NCBI GenBank assembly: GCA_019914945.1
Contig: CM034106.1
Location: 1,550,001 to 1,614,000, forward strand
Origin: Typha latifolia
Taxonomy: Eukaryota; Streptophyta; Magnoliopsida; Poales; Typhaceae
DNA length: 64,000 nucleotides
Direction of reading: 5' to 3'
Under the pieces are notes generated by a model. The model was not told the origin of the DNA, did no database searches, and was given only the letters and a program-made list of their open reading frames with translations. This document shows positions 23,132 through 38,100 of the stretch, piece after piece (within the stretch, counting starts at the first letter, position 1; every line of letters begins with the position of its first letter). The translations under genes and the position numbers were made by a program.

Positions 23132-26100
23132 TCAATTGAAAAAGTAAGGAGACTCGAGAACTTCTGTTAGGTCAAAGTCGCCTCGTTCTGGAAGAGGAGG
23201 AAATGTTAATGTTGGGAAGGATGTTTGGAAGCCCTCTAGCAACTGAATGTAGCAAACAGAACAAGAGAAAACTTATCAGCAAAGAAGTTATCATTTTATT
23301 TCAAGAAAAGATAATGCTTTCATTTTATCGATATTAGAAAAAGACAGTCAGGATGCTAAAGGAGAAGCATGCTCGTGAGTTGCTTACGTTCTCGAGAATG
23401 GGAATATTGTAAAGATCAACAAATTGCTCTCTCAAGATTTGGTTCATTCTGTCAACATCACATGCATGTGTCCAAAAAGAGTCGTGCACTCCTGCATTCA
23501 AAAAATTCATTAAGAAAATAGCAGATATAATAATGTCAGAGAAACTTAGGTCTACAGTTTCTGTCAAACCAATCATCAGACATGGCTATATAACTTACAG
23601 ATGAGTAGCACTAAATAGAAAGAAGGTTCCTTATTCACACTAGAGGCAAATTTCAATCATCAGGATTACTGAATTTCTGATTTCTCAAAAGTAGAAGAAA
23701 CAGAATTGTAGGCCAAACAAATTAAGGGTGACAAACTTATGATGATAGTACACCATTATTCAACCTAAGATACACAAATTGCATGTGCTCTTCTACTTAA
23801 GTACAGATTATTTATTGGTCCTCTACACCATGTTATTTCTCGAGCATTCTTCTACTTACAAACCTGAACCCTCACATTCACTTATTCTCAGTTTAGAGGA
23901 ACAACCAGACAATGAACTAAATTTGCTTCGGAAATCTGCTTATATGCAAAAGGAAAGTTGAGGTAACAGAAGTGATGATGCTGGCTGGCATATGGTTTTC
24001 TTAAGCGCATAAGCTTCTTTCTTCTGAAGCAGACAGTAATGAAAGTTCAAATATTACATATAGCTCAACAGCAAGCAGTAAAGATGTCTTCAGGGCAAAA
24101 ATTATAATGAATGATAATTGCAATTTTGCAATGTAGTTCTTAACTAAAACTCTCTTTGAATCTTCCAGTACAATTAAGGACAGAGTTTAGATCATCTGTG
24201 TCACTAAAAGAAAGATAGAAAACTCAAATGTTTTCTAATGTGAAGGCAATGAGAAGAAAATGTCTTCGTCTGGAGAGATGGTAGAACTTGTACCTCGTTC
24301 TAATTAAATCACTAACTTATCATAACATATATAAAGAAATAAGATAAAATGTTCACAGAAGGATATGTTTACCACATGGTATAGATAATTACAAAGAATA
24401 TGTTTGATGAAGCCATGACAAGTATGTAACTTGAGGAATGGTGAAATACAGAGGCCATTTCTCTGGCTTTCCTTTAAAACTTTCTGCATCATTTGAGTTG
24501 CTTTTTTGCACGACAGTTGTGAGAACAAGGGTGGAATAACAAGATTGAATCTTGCGAAGCATGGGGCATGGGATTGAAAATAAAAAATTGACCTCATCTC
24601 TACTTTAAATATGTTTTTGTTTCCAAATTTCAAGATCTGCTATTCTATATTCAACATAGGATATTTTCGAATTTTGAGCTCATATATGCTCTAAATATGT
24701 GCTCAATTCCAAAGTCTTCCTTCTAATTATATGAATGCCACAATATTCTTCTCCATTTCCTTAAAGATCTGACATCAGAAAAGCAATCAACTAATTGGTC
24801 TTCCAAATTTAGCATGAAATTGTAAATAATATGAAAAGCCCAAAATAACATAATATTCAGGAACAAGGTTCTTATGACAGCAAGATTACAACTGATGTGT
24901 AAAATATTCCATACAATTGTTCTCTCTCCTACTTCCTGATTTTTCTCAGTTTATTACTTTATTTTATTTTCTCATAGGACCTTGAAACTGACTAAAAATG
25001 TCGAGAATGTGAGAATTTCTAGCCAGAAAACAAGTACAAGTGATACCAAAACTTAAGGTGTCCCACTTAATGAGATTCCCACTAATGCAAGGTCTAGTAG
25101 AACAAGATGTGTGCAGTTGTGTCCCCCCTATTGTAAGAGCCATCTCCACAACTTAAAGGCAGAACCACTTGGCTGAAAGAAGCCAGGCCTTATCATCAAT
25201 CTACCTGATGCTCTCTCAATCTAAACTTCACTTCGCAATTTCAATGGAATGAGATTGTTACAAATGAACTTCACTTCAGAATTTCACGGAAAGAGATTGT
25301 TACAAATGTAAGTTACTTTTACAAGATATACAAGCAAGGTTGAATGCAAACTTGGCATGTCACGCTATGAAGATGAAGATTAGTAGGAGAGGCACCATTT
25401 AGTCAAAATAACTAAATGGATCACAGAGTTCGACAGCTAAAAGATTATAACAAAATAAAATGAGCAAGGAGGTACAACTGTAGGTAAACTAACACAGAAG
25501 AGTGTAGAAAGTTCATCAAATTGCGGTGAAATGGCAGATAAACAAGATTTAATACTGTGAATGCAAAATGATTATGCTTCAACAAACAAGGCATCTTGGA
25601 TTAGCATTGATGACGTGAAATAGGGAAGGTAGATACTGGAGATAATATAGTAAAATGTGTGTGGACATTTAGGAAAACGTAATTTTGATCATGACAACGA
25701 CCAAGATGCAATCTAAGAGATTTTTTTTTGTAATTTGAACTATCAAGTAAAGGCAATTGACAGTTTATAAGCTTATATTACCTTATTTCAGGCAAGATAA
25801 GAGAACTGAATGTGGCTCAAACAGAATCAGAACATACCTGCAAACTGTAAGCCAGAATTTTTGCAGGCAATGGCAGTCATCATCATATGTGAACCATCAA
25901 GAGAGTGTACAAAATTTGGTGGGAAAGCTGTCTTCTGCCGTTTAACTGAAACCTGGAATTAGGAAGAGCACAATCAAGTGAATTGCAAACATTCTGATAA
26001 ATAAAAACATTTAGAAGCATTTAAGGCTCACCGTATGGCCCTCTCGTTGTAAGGCCAGAACCTGAAGGGAAGTTCGTATCTGAATATCAAGAAAGCAAGC

Positions 26101-29100
26101 TCAAAATGTCAATAAAATGAAATTAAAACAATATATAAACCAAAAAAGTTTATCAAACAAGTGTAGAGTAGAGAAATCAAAGTTAGAAGAAGTCAGTTTA
26201 CTTGCAGGAAGATTTTGCTAATTAGTGCCTTGTTTATATCATAGAAAAATTAGCACAAACTTTGTATTACTCCCCTGGCTCTTCAAATTGACTAATTGAG
26301 TCAACAACAACAGTCCTTACTATTGGTCTATAATCACATAAAAGTAAAGTTCATCACTTCATCCTTGTTACTGATTTAGAGTAGTATTATCTGACATACT
26401 TTCTGACCAAGAAGCAACAATTTACTACTGCAATTCTTGTTTAAAATTCAGTCAGCAAGCATTTTCTCATACAACATCATACTGGAGTACTTCGATGAAA
26501 ATGAAAGTTTCATTATCAAATACTGCCAATCAATGTTGCTTTTCCTTTACATCCATAAGTTAAGATGAAACAAAGTAAAATCTTATAATTACTGTTGCAA
26601 GTTCATATATATGACAAGCAAATGAGCTTATATTTACTATAATCCTGAGTATGAGTGCTCTCAACTACAGATGAGAGAAAATTGTCAAGCATCCAATATA
26701 AATAAATTTAGTAACTCACAAGATGCCTCTCATAGTTCCTGTATGGCTGAACAACTGGAAGACCAAGAGGAGTAGTCCATCTGACAGGCTGATTCTCCGA
26801 AGCGATCACCTGTTCAAAAAACAAAATATCACAGCTGAGGCGTGAAAGTGGTGTATTCCATTAATTGAAAATCTTGGCAAAATAGATAATTTAAATTATT
26901 AAGCTTGACTTAGTCTGATCTGGAAAAGTCTAATGGTTCAGTCTTCTAAATACTAATCAGGAAGATAGTAGAAGAAAACAAACCTTTGCACAATCAGCAA
27001 GCCATTTCATGATGCTACGTGCCGCTTGGAACATCTCTCCTAGAGCATCCAATGTCACCTTTATCAAAAGGCCACTTATGTCAGTAAGCCGTATTCACAA
27101 ATGCATTATCAAACGGTAATATTTGAAGATGACACATTTAAACAGATAGTAAGAGAGCATCTACCTTAGCAGCATAGCAAGATGCACTGAACAGCAACCT
27201 CTCGTCTGTAATCAGCCCCTTCTCTGCTAGTCTCCTCTTGATCTGCTCACGAGCACCAACATAAGTCACACCATAAACTGATGTCATCACTGTCTGCTTT
27301 ACAAGTTTCCGATCCACCTGAAAGCTACCAAGATCAAATAAGATTCAACTGCAATGTTAGAAATCACAACAATAGAATATCTCTTCTAGAAATCAGAAAA
27401 GTAGCATGATTACATTGCCGGTATAGAATCCACGAAAGCTAACCTGATCAACTAAGACCTTGGCCAATGAAGCAGTTGGATCAGTAGCAGGATCTTTTTT
27501 AGAGTCTTCTCTCATAAGATCCACAACCCTTCAGTTTGCACATGCAGGATAATGAAATATAGTCACATGACTCCAAACTTTTAAGAGAACAAATACTACA
27601 GGCAAAGGTTATAAAAGAGATAATTATGTAAATTAAATAGTGCCACCCCAAACATTTCTGAAAAAAATTAAAAACTTGACCCAAAATATAAATCTCTTAA
27701 CTTCGTGGTGAAAGCCTCACTTCTCAGAGATACAAAATTCCATGCTTGTGTCTTGAAAATGAACAGAAGATAGTGCATGCGCCCCATAATAAAGCCAAAT
27801 AAGCTAAGCCACAGAAAATAGTATTACCTAGCAGCTATTCCTGAGTAAACATCTGCAGGTTTCTCTCCAGCAACCAAATTGACAGCAGCTGCCTCTAACT
27901 GAGAATTAAGAATAATCAATCATTACCTGTTCTATATCTGTACAACTAAAGAGTATAAAAGAAATTTTGAGCATATCCAACTATCAAATAACTACCGTGG
28001 AATGTGAACTGGACAAGGCTACTACTTGAGTAAAAAATAACCCATCTGGAAATGAGAAACTCATACAGAAGAGCATTGATTCTAAACTACATACCCAGTG
28101 CAATAGTCATGTCTTAATCTTAAGATTTCTTATATTATTGACTGTCATTTATCCATGTCAATATCATGTGTATGTTTACAAATGCTGATCTACACAATGG
28201 AACGAAGACAATATCTGTGTTTGTGCAAGAATGAGTGGGAAGGGAGTAATTGAACTCAGCAGCTCATGTCCTGTCAAACTAGCCTTTCTATATCTGTCCT
28301 ACAGTTTCTTGAACTCCTTGGAGTTATAATGTCCAAATCTTGGGCAAAGCAGCATCACAACAGAGAATTACACTTCCAATCAAGCAAACATGACCAATAA
28401 ATTCAAGATACCAACAATTAATTTTACTATGTTATGAAAGATTAAGGTTAAAAACATCCAGATATTGCGTTATCAGAAGGTAACTTATAACCTTCTAGAT
28501 AAAATTTCACCCAAAAAAGAAGTGAATAAGCTGGGAGTTAAATGAGAATGAGTTTCTCCAATAAACTTAACCATCAGTGCTAGCCTGAAAGTATCATAAC
28601 TATCAGTTATTCACAAAGCAGATAGTTATAGAGCATATAGGAAACTGTTGTAAAACAACAAAGCAGAATAAGTGAAAAGACCAACAGTGGCTTACACTGT
28701 CTCTTCCTAAAGCCGCATAGTGCTGCAACCCATTGCATGAACCATCCTGTAAAGAACCAGCAGCAGGTCAGACAACTAAGGTGCATCTGAAATACCAAAT
28801 TGTTCAAAGTGATATTGTTTTATGCAAAAGCCAGAGCAAAGCAAAGTGAATATATTCACTATAATATCTATACAATAGAAAAGGTGAGTTGAATAGATGG
28901 AGACATAGGGTAATGCAACATCATTTATCCTATTCTTCTGATCTTACTAAGCCTGTTCGTAGATGACATGATTCAGCTATCACCATAGAAAATAGTCCCA
29001 ATTATTAATTTTTAATAGAACAAAGCATACATTTCTGCAAATATACCTACTACATAGTCATTATGGTATATGAATGAAAGGAGTGCTACACAATCAAGAT

Positions 29101-32100
29101 AACCAGAAACATGAAGATTCTACCTTTCAAAAACAAACTGAGACTAGAAGGACAAGAGGTTGCATGGAGATTGTGGAGATTGAATAAACTAAAGTTTAAA
29201 AGTTAAAGTCGCAACATTAGACAAGATCTAGAAGCATTGTCAGTTTATAGTATCTTTTCTAAATCCAATAATGGGAAATCTACATTCTGGTCATTGAAAG
29301 ATACATCAAATTATTCAATGTTAAGTTGAATAAACTAGTATGGAATAAAAGCAAGATTATCTAAACTGAACAACTGCTTCTACTTGTTTATGGTCATCGC
29401 TGCTTTGCATATCAAAACAACAACGTCATAACATTCACAGACCAAGCAATGTCTTACAATTCTATAAGGTGGTGAGAAAACAAGAAATACAGTTCCAGAT
29501 GGGCTCTCAAGAAAATATAGGAAAGACAATATCGTATATGTAAGGATCAGGATATAATACAAGAAAACTATAAAAATGTTTTAGTCATGTGCAAACTACA
29601 TAGTGCACCTCCAATCAGCAGATTAAGTGTCAATGCCTTCCAGAATAGGAATAGCACCCCCTGCCACTCTCATTACCCAGTACTGATTCAAAAGGCATTA
29701 TTCAGTGAGGGTTTAGAATCTTTAGATGGCACAAATGAATGGTCCCGCTTGCTAAACTGTGCTATTTGGAACAGAGCTGCCATTAATTCACCAGCTTGGT
29801 TGCAACATAGATAAGTCAACATAGATAAGTGAATGGTCTCACTTGCTAAACTGTGCTATTTGGAACAGAGCTGCCATTAATTCACCAGCTTGGTTGCAAC
29901 ATAGATAAGTCAACCTTGGTTCAATTAAACTTAAAGAGACCATATGAAGAGGAAGCCAAGAAAGACTTAGATAGAAATATTGAATAGCATACTGTTGTCA
30001 ATGAAGGATATCCACCAAGGTAGAGCAAAATGGAGAACATGAGCTATGAAATTTAAAATCTTAGGTCGTTGACAACTAACAACTTCCAAACTATGAACCG
30101 ATATGCACAGAGAGGGAAAGAGAAGAGCTTGATGATTCATGATAATAAAAGCTAAAGTTCTAATTTACGCGAGCAATGTGGTTTGTCAGGTAAATAATGA
30201 AAAACTGTTTCAGCATATTCCAGGAGAAAATATTCTTTTTTCTTAACAATCCTTCATCTATCTGTGTCGGATGTAACAAGTGTTCTGATGGAACAATAAT
30301 GTTTGTGCAAACTGGCCCAAAACCATCAAGGATCTAATAAAAATTACTTCAATTGTTTGGTCATTGATTTAGAGCCCACCTTCAAACTTTTTAATTATCA
30401 AGATTGCTGTTAGAAAATTATATATCAGCTAATAGAGTTCAAATTTCATAAATAACTAATTTTCCCAATTTTGCACATCTTTTCTTTGCAGTAGTCAGTA
30501 GAAGATCAAAGAAATATTCATATGCAAATCTTCCTTCATGTGTCTTCCTTGAAATTTTCGTCTAGACAGACGAACCAAGAAGGATGTGCATGATGCAGCT
30601 TAAATTTTTTAGGGTACTTAAAATCTGGTCTTCTATGAGTAAGATGAAATGGTCACCTGATGGATGGGTAGGTGGGAGACAGCATTGTGTGGTGATGAGC
30701 TTTTCAGGGCATCGGTAAGATCAATACATGCAGCTAAGCACTGGAAAGGATCTTCAGCATTTATCCACCAGCACTTTCCATCAATAGGATTTGCTGCTGA
30801 ATCAAAAATATCCTGCAAGTTATTCTCCACAAAGTCCAACCTCTCCTGATATGAAAGCTTTTCAACACCACCACCAAAGATGTTCGCTAAATGTATTTTC
30901 AGCCAATGTAAACCAGACTTCCCCAATCGCCGTCCTTCAGCAAATTCCAGAACTCCTCGACAAAGATCTGAACTTAAATGATTCAAGTGTGAATGCATAG
31001 GGTAGGCACGACCACGGAAATCTAGATTATGAGGATAGTGAAATCCATCCTCATCTCTCATTTTACGGGCAACCTGTTTCGAATTGAATGCTATCAGCAC
31101 TTATTGAGAGATTAAATATATGAAAACCTTAAGATATGCAACAAATTGAAAGAAGGAAAGAATGAAGTATATGACTAAATGGGACAGTACAGAAAGTTTA
31201 AGCTCTGTATCACATCGTTGAGCATGCATCTCATTGTTAGCCTTTTTTGCTTTTCTGACACTCCATCTCCATTTCTGGATTTCAACTGGATCATCTGAGT
31301 CGGGTCTTTCTGTTAAAGGAATCTGCAAAGGAAGAGGGAACCATAAATGGTTATCCTACCTATAAACCATTCTATTGAAATAAATCTAAATGGACCTAAC
31401 AGGTCAAACTTCCAAATAATCGGATTAAAATAAAATAGTATCCTTACAAATGAGTTGGCTTGTACTCACATCTTGACGATCAACTAGTCCTGCGATACCT
31501 CCACCTTTACTCCAAATGCTCTCTACAACATTAAGTATTCTTCTGTTTATCCTCCATTTGGTACATCCCAGGGTATCAAGCGCCTGGGAGAAATCAGCAA
31601 AGATGGAATGCCATGAAACCTTGTACTACCTCAGAAAAGCACAAGGAAAAAGAGAAAACTAGAGAAGTGCTTGGTTGATCTTTGGAAGTACAAATTGAGG
31701 ACATTCCAAGACCTTAATTTGTTGGGGACAGCTCAGAAGAAAGAAAAGCAGAAGTAATTGAACTCAAAAGTTTTAAATGAGCAACACCGTATGAGAAGAT
31801 TGGGGTGACTTCGCCATATAACATGATTGGCGAACCAGCATGTTTAGGCTTTAAACTAAATAGTATGAAAAATTGAATTTACTAGAAAATTTTAGAGCAG
31901 ATTTACTTGCAAAAAAATTAATTATATGAATATAATTACGTTAAAGAACAAAATATAAGCAAAATGCACCAACCAAATCATAAAGATATCAATTAAGAGA
32001 ATTACTACTTGACTACTTTACAGAGCAACATTTAGCAGAGCAGTTTCCTATACTTTAGAAATGTTAGTATCTCCTGTTCTTGTATTCCCTCCCACATTTG

Positions 32101-35070
32101 CATCAATAAATTCATGCAATTCATGGAAATTTTTTAAGTGAACAACATATTAAGTTTCTTTACATTTGACTCTTTTAAAGCATATGTCTGACAGAGACTA
32201 CCTACTAACAGATGGAGCTCCATATACAAAAGGAGATAATATTTAGGTACTTACACTAAATGTACGATCTGCAGTTCCAGTAAGAAAGAATGCTAACTGA
32301 CCATATTAGCAGGTAAGCATAACAAGAAGGAACTTAGAGAAAGAAGGCATCTAGCAATAAGGAACTAGATTGGAAGAGTCCTAAAAGGAGTGCCTGGACA
32401 AGTGAAAAGATATGTGCATATGAGATACAACTGAACTCTCACACAAGCTGTCAATCCAGAGGCACTCAAAAATAGACTAAAAGTTAGCCTGCTGTAAACA
32501 ACGGAGTAAATGCTTGGGCACGTAGAAGTATAGTCCAACATTGCAATAATAATAAAAGATGTGATACCTTTAAACCCAAAGAAACTTAGGTCAAACAGAA
32601 AGGTATCTTCAATAATTTCTTTATTTTCTTAATTAGCCCCTAGCAAATGAGCTTCTTTATTTAGTTTTAGCTTTTTCCTTGGTTGATGCTGGAGTCAGAG
32701 AGTAATGCTGGTATAGTCTCCAGAAAGTAGAGCAGATAGATCATGATTTACAAGCTTAAAGTTTTCTTAGAGTTTGTTATCAAGTAAAGCATTCCTCGTT
32801 CATCAGAAAAGTGAAGGCATATTAATAGAAACTTGGTAACTAATAAACTCTGTTATATTGTTAAATGAAAAAAAAGTTCAATTCAGTTAATATTGTTGAT
32901 AAAAGATGACAGATCGAGACCTCAAATACTTTCTGCAGCTGTTTTCTTGGAACACTTCGAATTGCATCTTGTTGATCCTTCGCGCCATGTGTCCGCATAA
33001 TGTAGGAGGGTAGAAACAAATGTCCACCTTTATCATATCTGAACAGGAAAATACTGGTGAATAGCTACCAATTATAATAGAGATGAACAAAACAATTTTT
33101 TCTACAAAGCATGAGATTAAATACATTATCCTCAAATAACCAAGAATATAACAGTATGCTAACATTCTTTCACTGATATGCATTAATCACAAGCAACAAA
33201 ATGCAGTTCCATAGGAATAGTATCTCAAGATCCTCTTTACACGGATTACAAATAACAAAAAATAGTAACTTAGTAAGCATAGAGGCACCTAATGACATTC
33301 AAATTTCCATCAAAATCATACCCCTTCCAACTTTTGGGTGGGATAAGCATCGGAAGGTATGGAATCACCATATGCCTAGCCTGCAGAATAAACAAATGTA
33401 AATAGACATAATGTTTCTGTTTATAAAAACAATGAGCATATGTGATAATATAATATGCCTCATGGAAGGAGAAAAGAACAAAAAAGATAGAAGGGAATAA
33501 ATGAGAGTTATCAAACTATACAGATCCATAAGATATACTATAGTATGATAACAGTCTCTCATACGTCTTACAATAAAATCAGAGAAGCAAAAGCAGAAAA
33601 CTATGAGTTGATGCCTAGTATTAGAATTTACAATATTTCCTAGTAAAAGCTGATCATATACAGTTTGTAATTGGAGGGAACCAAGACATACACAGCAATA
33701 CTAACTAAGTAAACAAGCATTTCCTACTTGGGCGAGTATTAAGCAAGACAAGAATTGATATTTTGAATAGAAACATGCAATCAGAATCCATAACCATTTC
33801 TTCTGTGATAGTAAAATAAATTTAAGCTGAAAAAACTTACGGTGCTATCAAGCCCTTTGTGGACAAGAGGATCACAATCAATCACCCCATACCTGTTCCT
33901 TAGTTTCCTGACAGGATAAAACAAAAATTACTCACCATTATAGTACGAGGATTATCACTAGATGATGAAGAAAAGGATCTTCTGTTATACCCCTCTTCCT
34001 TAGCAGCAATTCTGAAAGTATGTCGAAATGCAGGATGAATTTCTGGCAGGTCATCTGCCAATTGGCTAGGGGGTGGTTGGACAAATGCTGAATCTATTAG
34101 TAGTTCTATTAAGCGACTTCCCAACTGCAAACACAGAAGGGGCATAAGTTTCAGAGTATATAGACAACAGCTAGGAACTTGAAAGAGACCACGAACCTTT
34201 GCTTGGGCATCCCTACCCCAAGGCTCTATCTCAATCTCAGTTTTTATTAGCTTTTGTACCTCACTCAACTTTTTCATTTTTACTAAATTCATTAGACGCT
34301 TCCGAAGGTTCTCCTGTTCTTTGCTTTCGTTTTTATTTTCTTCACCTTGATTTTTTCTCTTTCCTGATCTCTTAGTCTTCTGGAGATATGCATGGATCTT
34401 AAACTGCATTCCATAAGTAATTTGCAGTAAGAACATATACACAATTACATGAATGCAGATAGACAAAACTCAACAAAAAAGGTTAATTAAGTCGGGCACA
34501 AAAAAATCACATTACCACAAATATGTGAATAGTTAAAAAGATACCAAGTCAAACCAGAAACCAAAGAGTTTCATAATATAAATCAAGGATGGTCGTGCCG
34601 GTGATGGCACGGCACCTGGCACACCCCCGTGCTGAGCCATGCCTGTTCGGTATGGGAGCATGCCGACCCGTGCCAATGTGGAGTCTTTTTTTTTACTTTT
34701 TTTTTAATTTCCATCAACATCAAACAACTTTAGTGTTATTCTTGTATCGGCAAATGAAGTCATTATCATCAATATGATTAAAGATTATCAACAATATATA
34801 ACGTAACATTTTTGTGTTATATTTGTGTCAGCAAATGAAATCTTTGATCCTCCCCATCATTCTATGTTCAACTAAATATTAATTTTAATTATTAAATTAT
34901 TATCAATTAATATTATATGTTGAATGTTATTATAGAATGTTCAATCATTAATATAAGTTTTAATAAATGTATTCAATCAAATTATGTGTTAAATAATATG
35001 ACCATTGTTATATCTTTAATAAAATAGTCATTTATGAAAATAATCTAAAGATAAAATATTATCATGTATA

Positions 35071-35113
<43 letters not shown>

Positions 35114-38100
35114 ACCAAAAACCAAAGATCGATGCGTTGAAGACCTAAAAACATCTTTAAATATTCTGAATTTATTATAAAAAATATTTTAATGAGTACC
35201 AATGGCATGCAGGGCCACGCCACTAGCATATAGAGGCGTCCGGCGTAGGCACGAGTTGCTGATGGTGGCACGACACAGCACGTGCCTTTAACACGGCCAT
35301 TGTTGATATAAATATCAAACTTCAAAGTTTAAAACATTTCAAGAAGTTAGTACAACAGTTATGCAATTTTAGCTTGAGAGTGCCTTCCTATTTGCATAAG
35401 AAGTTTGCAATGTATATCCAATTTGTTAAATCGCCAACTGCTTTACAAATAAGTTGTTCCAATGGTTCTTATTTTTTTTATATTCTCGCACAAATAAATG
35501 CATTTTACATGTTAAGGATGTCCTAATATCCATCTGGTTTTATCATGCTTGAGCAACACTCTCTTCAACAATTAAATATGTTATAGCTTCATTCTATCAA
35601 GATTAGATAATGTTTTCCTTCTGAGTTGGCATTTAAAGATAATTCATTCACTTGTTGTCATTTACTTGTGTGCTTCACTGACCATCTCAATCTAGATTAA
35701 CAGTAAGCTATGATCATAAATCAAATTGACATACTTTAAGTCTTTAACTTAGATAATAGATCAAGTAAAGTTGATTAAAATCAATGTTTTAAAAGGCATT
35801 TGCGGTTTGTGGGTGGTCAACCCCACTACACAACACCTAGGAGGTATGCAGTGCCAAGATAGTGCCAGGTAGTCTAGCACTTTTAATATATAAAAATTAA
35901 AAATAATTATATAATAAATTATAATATATGGATGTGAAATAATTTGATCGTTAGAATTCTAGGAACAATGATGGTGAAAGAAAGAGAAAAAGAATAGGGT
36001 TTCACACATCCATTCTCAATAAGAATTTCATACCCAAAACTCACATTGGAGATCTCAAAAAAAAATTTATTTCTTCATTAACTCTGATTGAGTAAAAAGT
36101 TGGCTTATATATAGACCTTACAAATGATAATAAGCAAATAACACCTTAAACAATTGCAAAAAAGTAAATATAACTCTAAACACCATAAATAACAAATGTA
36201 TAATAAAATAATTTACTAAGACTAATTTCCTGAATTAGGAACTGCACTGATACATGCGCCTGTGTAATATGTCACTGATGTCCGCATCATACTCCTCGAG
36301 TGGAATAGAACTCGACTTTGTCGAGTTTGTCCCCGGCAGCATTCAGATTGCTCTAGTCTAACAGTTTTCTGACACTTCAAGTTACTTCAGTTAAGCCAAA
36401 TATCATCATATTTAGGGATAAGTTTCACACCTCTACCCTCAAGAAAAAGTTTCATACCCAAATTTTTCTAATGATAAGACTTGTCCTTAGTGACTTCGAG
36501 CAGTGGACTGAGATTTTTCTCATACTGCTTTAGTCTGTCGGGCTCTTACCATTCTTAGTCAAGCCAAATATCATCATGCTTAGGGATAGATTTCACACTT
36601 TCACCCTCAAGCTAGGGTTTCATACCCAAATCTTCATGATGTTAAGATTTGTCCTCAGTTTTAGAAAGGGCACTGATCATGGGGATGAGAGAAGAAGTCG
36701 ATAGGGACGCGACAGCGATGGATAGGGGTTGGCAGCTATAAGCAGGTGACGGTAGGCAGCGGAGTTCAAAGAAGATGGCGTTAGTGGTGGCGAAGAATGG
36801 GGATGGCGATGCCGACATTGGTGGAGAGACTCACCGGTGATGACAGCATTAGTGGAGAGCACTACTAACAGTGACAACGTTGGTGAAGAAGTTGCTAGCT
36901 ATGGGGAATTTGGTAAAAGAAGGAACTGGGGTGAGATTAAAATAGGTTTAAATATGCTGAGGTCGAAGATGATTTAAGGCTAAGGTGGAAATGGGGTTGG
37001 GGTTAAGGCTAATGGGTCGTATTGGGTTAGGTGCTAACAGATATGGATAGGGTTGAGTTGGTAAGCTAATTTGGTTTGGGTTCAAATGAGTTTGAGTTTA
37101 ATAGGTTGGTGAAGGTGAGAGAATTTTGGTATTTTGGGGCAAAGTTAAAATTCGAAATTTTGGTAGATACAATAAGAAAGAAAAGAAAGGGAATTTTGAT
37201 ATTTAAAATTCAAACTTTGGAATAGGCTTTGGTAGTTGTTGGATAGTTAGAATTTGTTAAGAGGGTTAAGGAAAAAGAAGATTTGTTGAAATCTCAAAGA
37301 AAGGATAAGCAACTAGAATTTGAAATTCAAAAATTCAAAAATTCAAAATTCAAAATACACGAAAATTTGAAATCTGAAAATTCTCAAAATTTGAAAATTT
37401 GAAAATTCAAAATTCTTTCGAATGTGATTTTTTTTCTGTTCACTTATGGCAAAGAAGAAGGTTGATTTAGGTCATGATGGACCATTGGATGATGCACAAA
37501 CACTCCACTTTGGGTCAGATCTTACTTCGCAATTCCGGAATGATTGATTCTTCTCATTCCTCCACAACAACCTCTTCATGCGCTAATGATTCAATATTCG
37601 TAATGCAAGTGTTGAACGAAGGCAGACCGTCTATAAACGGCGGAACTGGTGATAAAGGTTGAGGAAGATGGCTAGCACGGGTAAGTTAATGGGTGACGGA
37701 GATAGAAAATATGGTTTGGAGAAAATTTAAATCCTAAAAAACCATTGCTTTGATACCAAAATGATGACAACAATTGGATCGTTGGGATTCTAGGAACGAT
37801 GATAGTGAAAGAAAGAGAAAAAGAATGGAGTTTCACACCTTCATTCTCAACAAGAATTTTACACCCAAAACTCACATTGGAGATTTCAAAAAAAAATTAT
37901 TTCTTCCTTAATCCCAATTGAGTAAAAAACTGACTTATATACAGACCTTACAAATGATAATAAGCAAATAACACCCTAAACAATTGCGAAAAAGTAAACG
38001 TAACTCTAGACACCATAAATAGCAAATGTATAATAAAAATAATTGACTTAAAGACTAATTTTCTGAAAGAGGAACTGCACTGATACATGCGCATGTGTAA

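Noticed and set aside
33936..33990. Extension of RPOTp exon 3 to a donor at 33935 (ATG|GTGAGT)
   Set aside because: That donor would put the next exon out of frame. The donor at 33990 (GG|GTATAAC) gives the correct phase and the conserved [10 protein letters not shown] junction.
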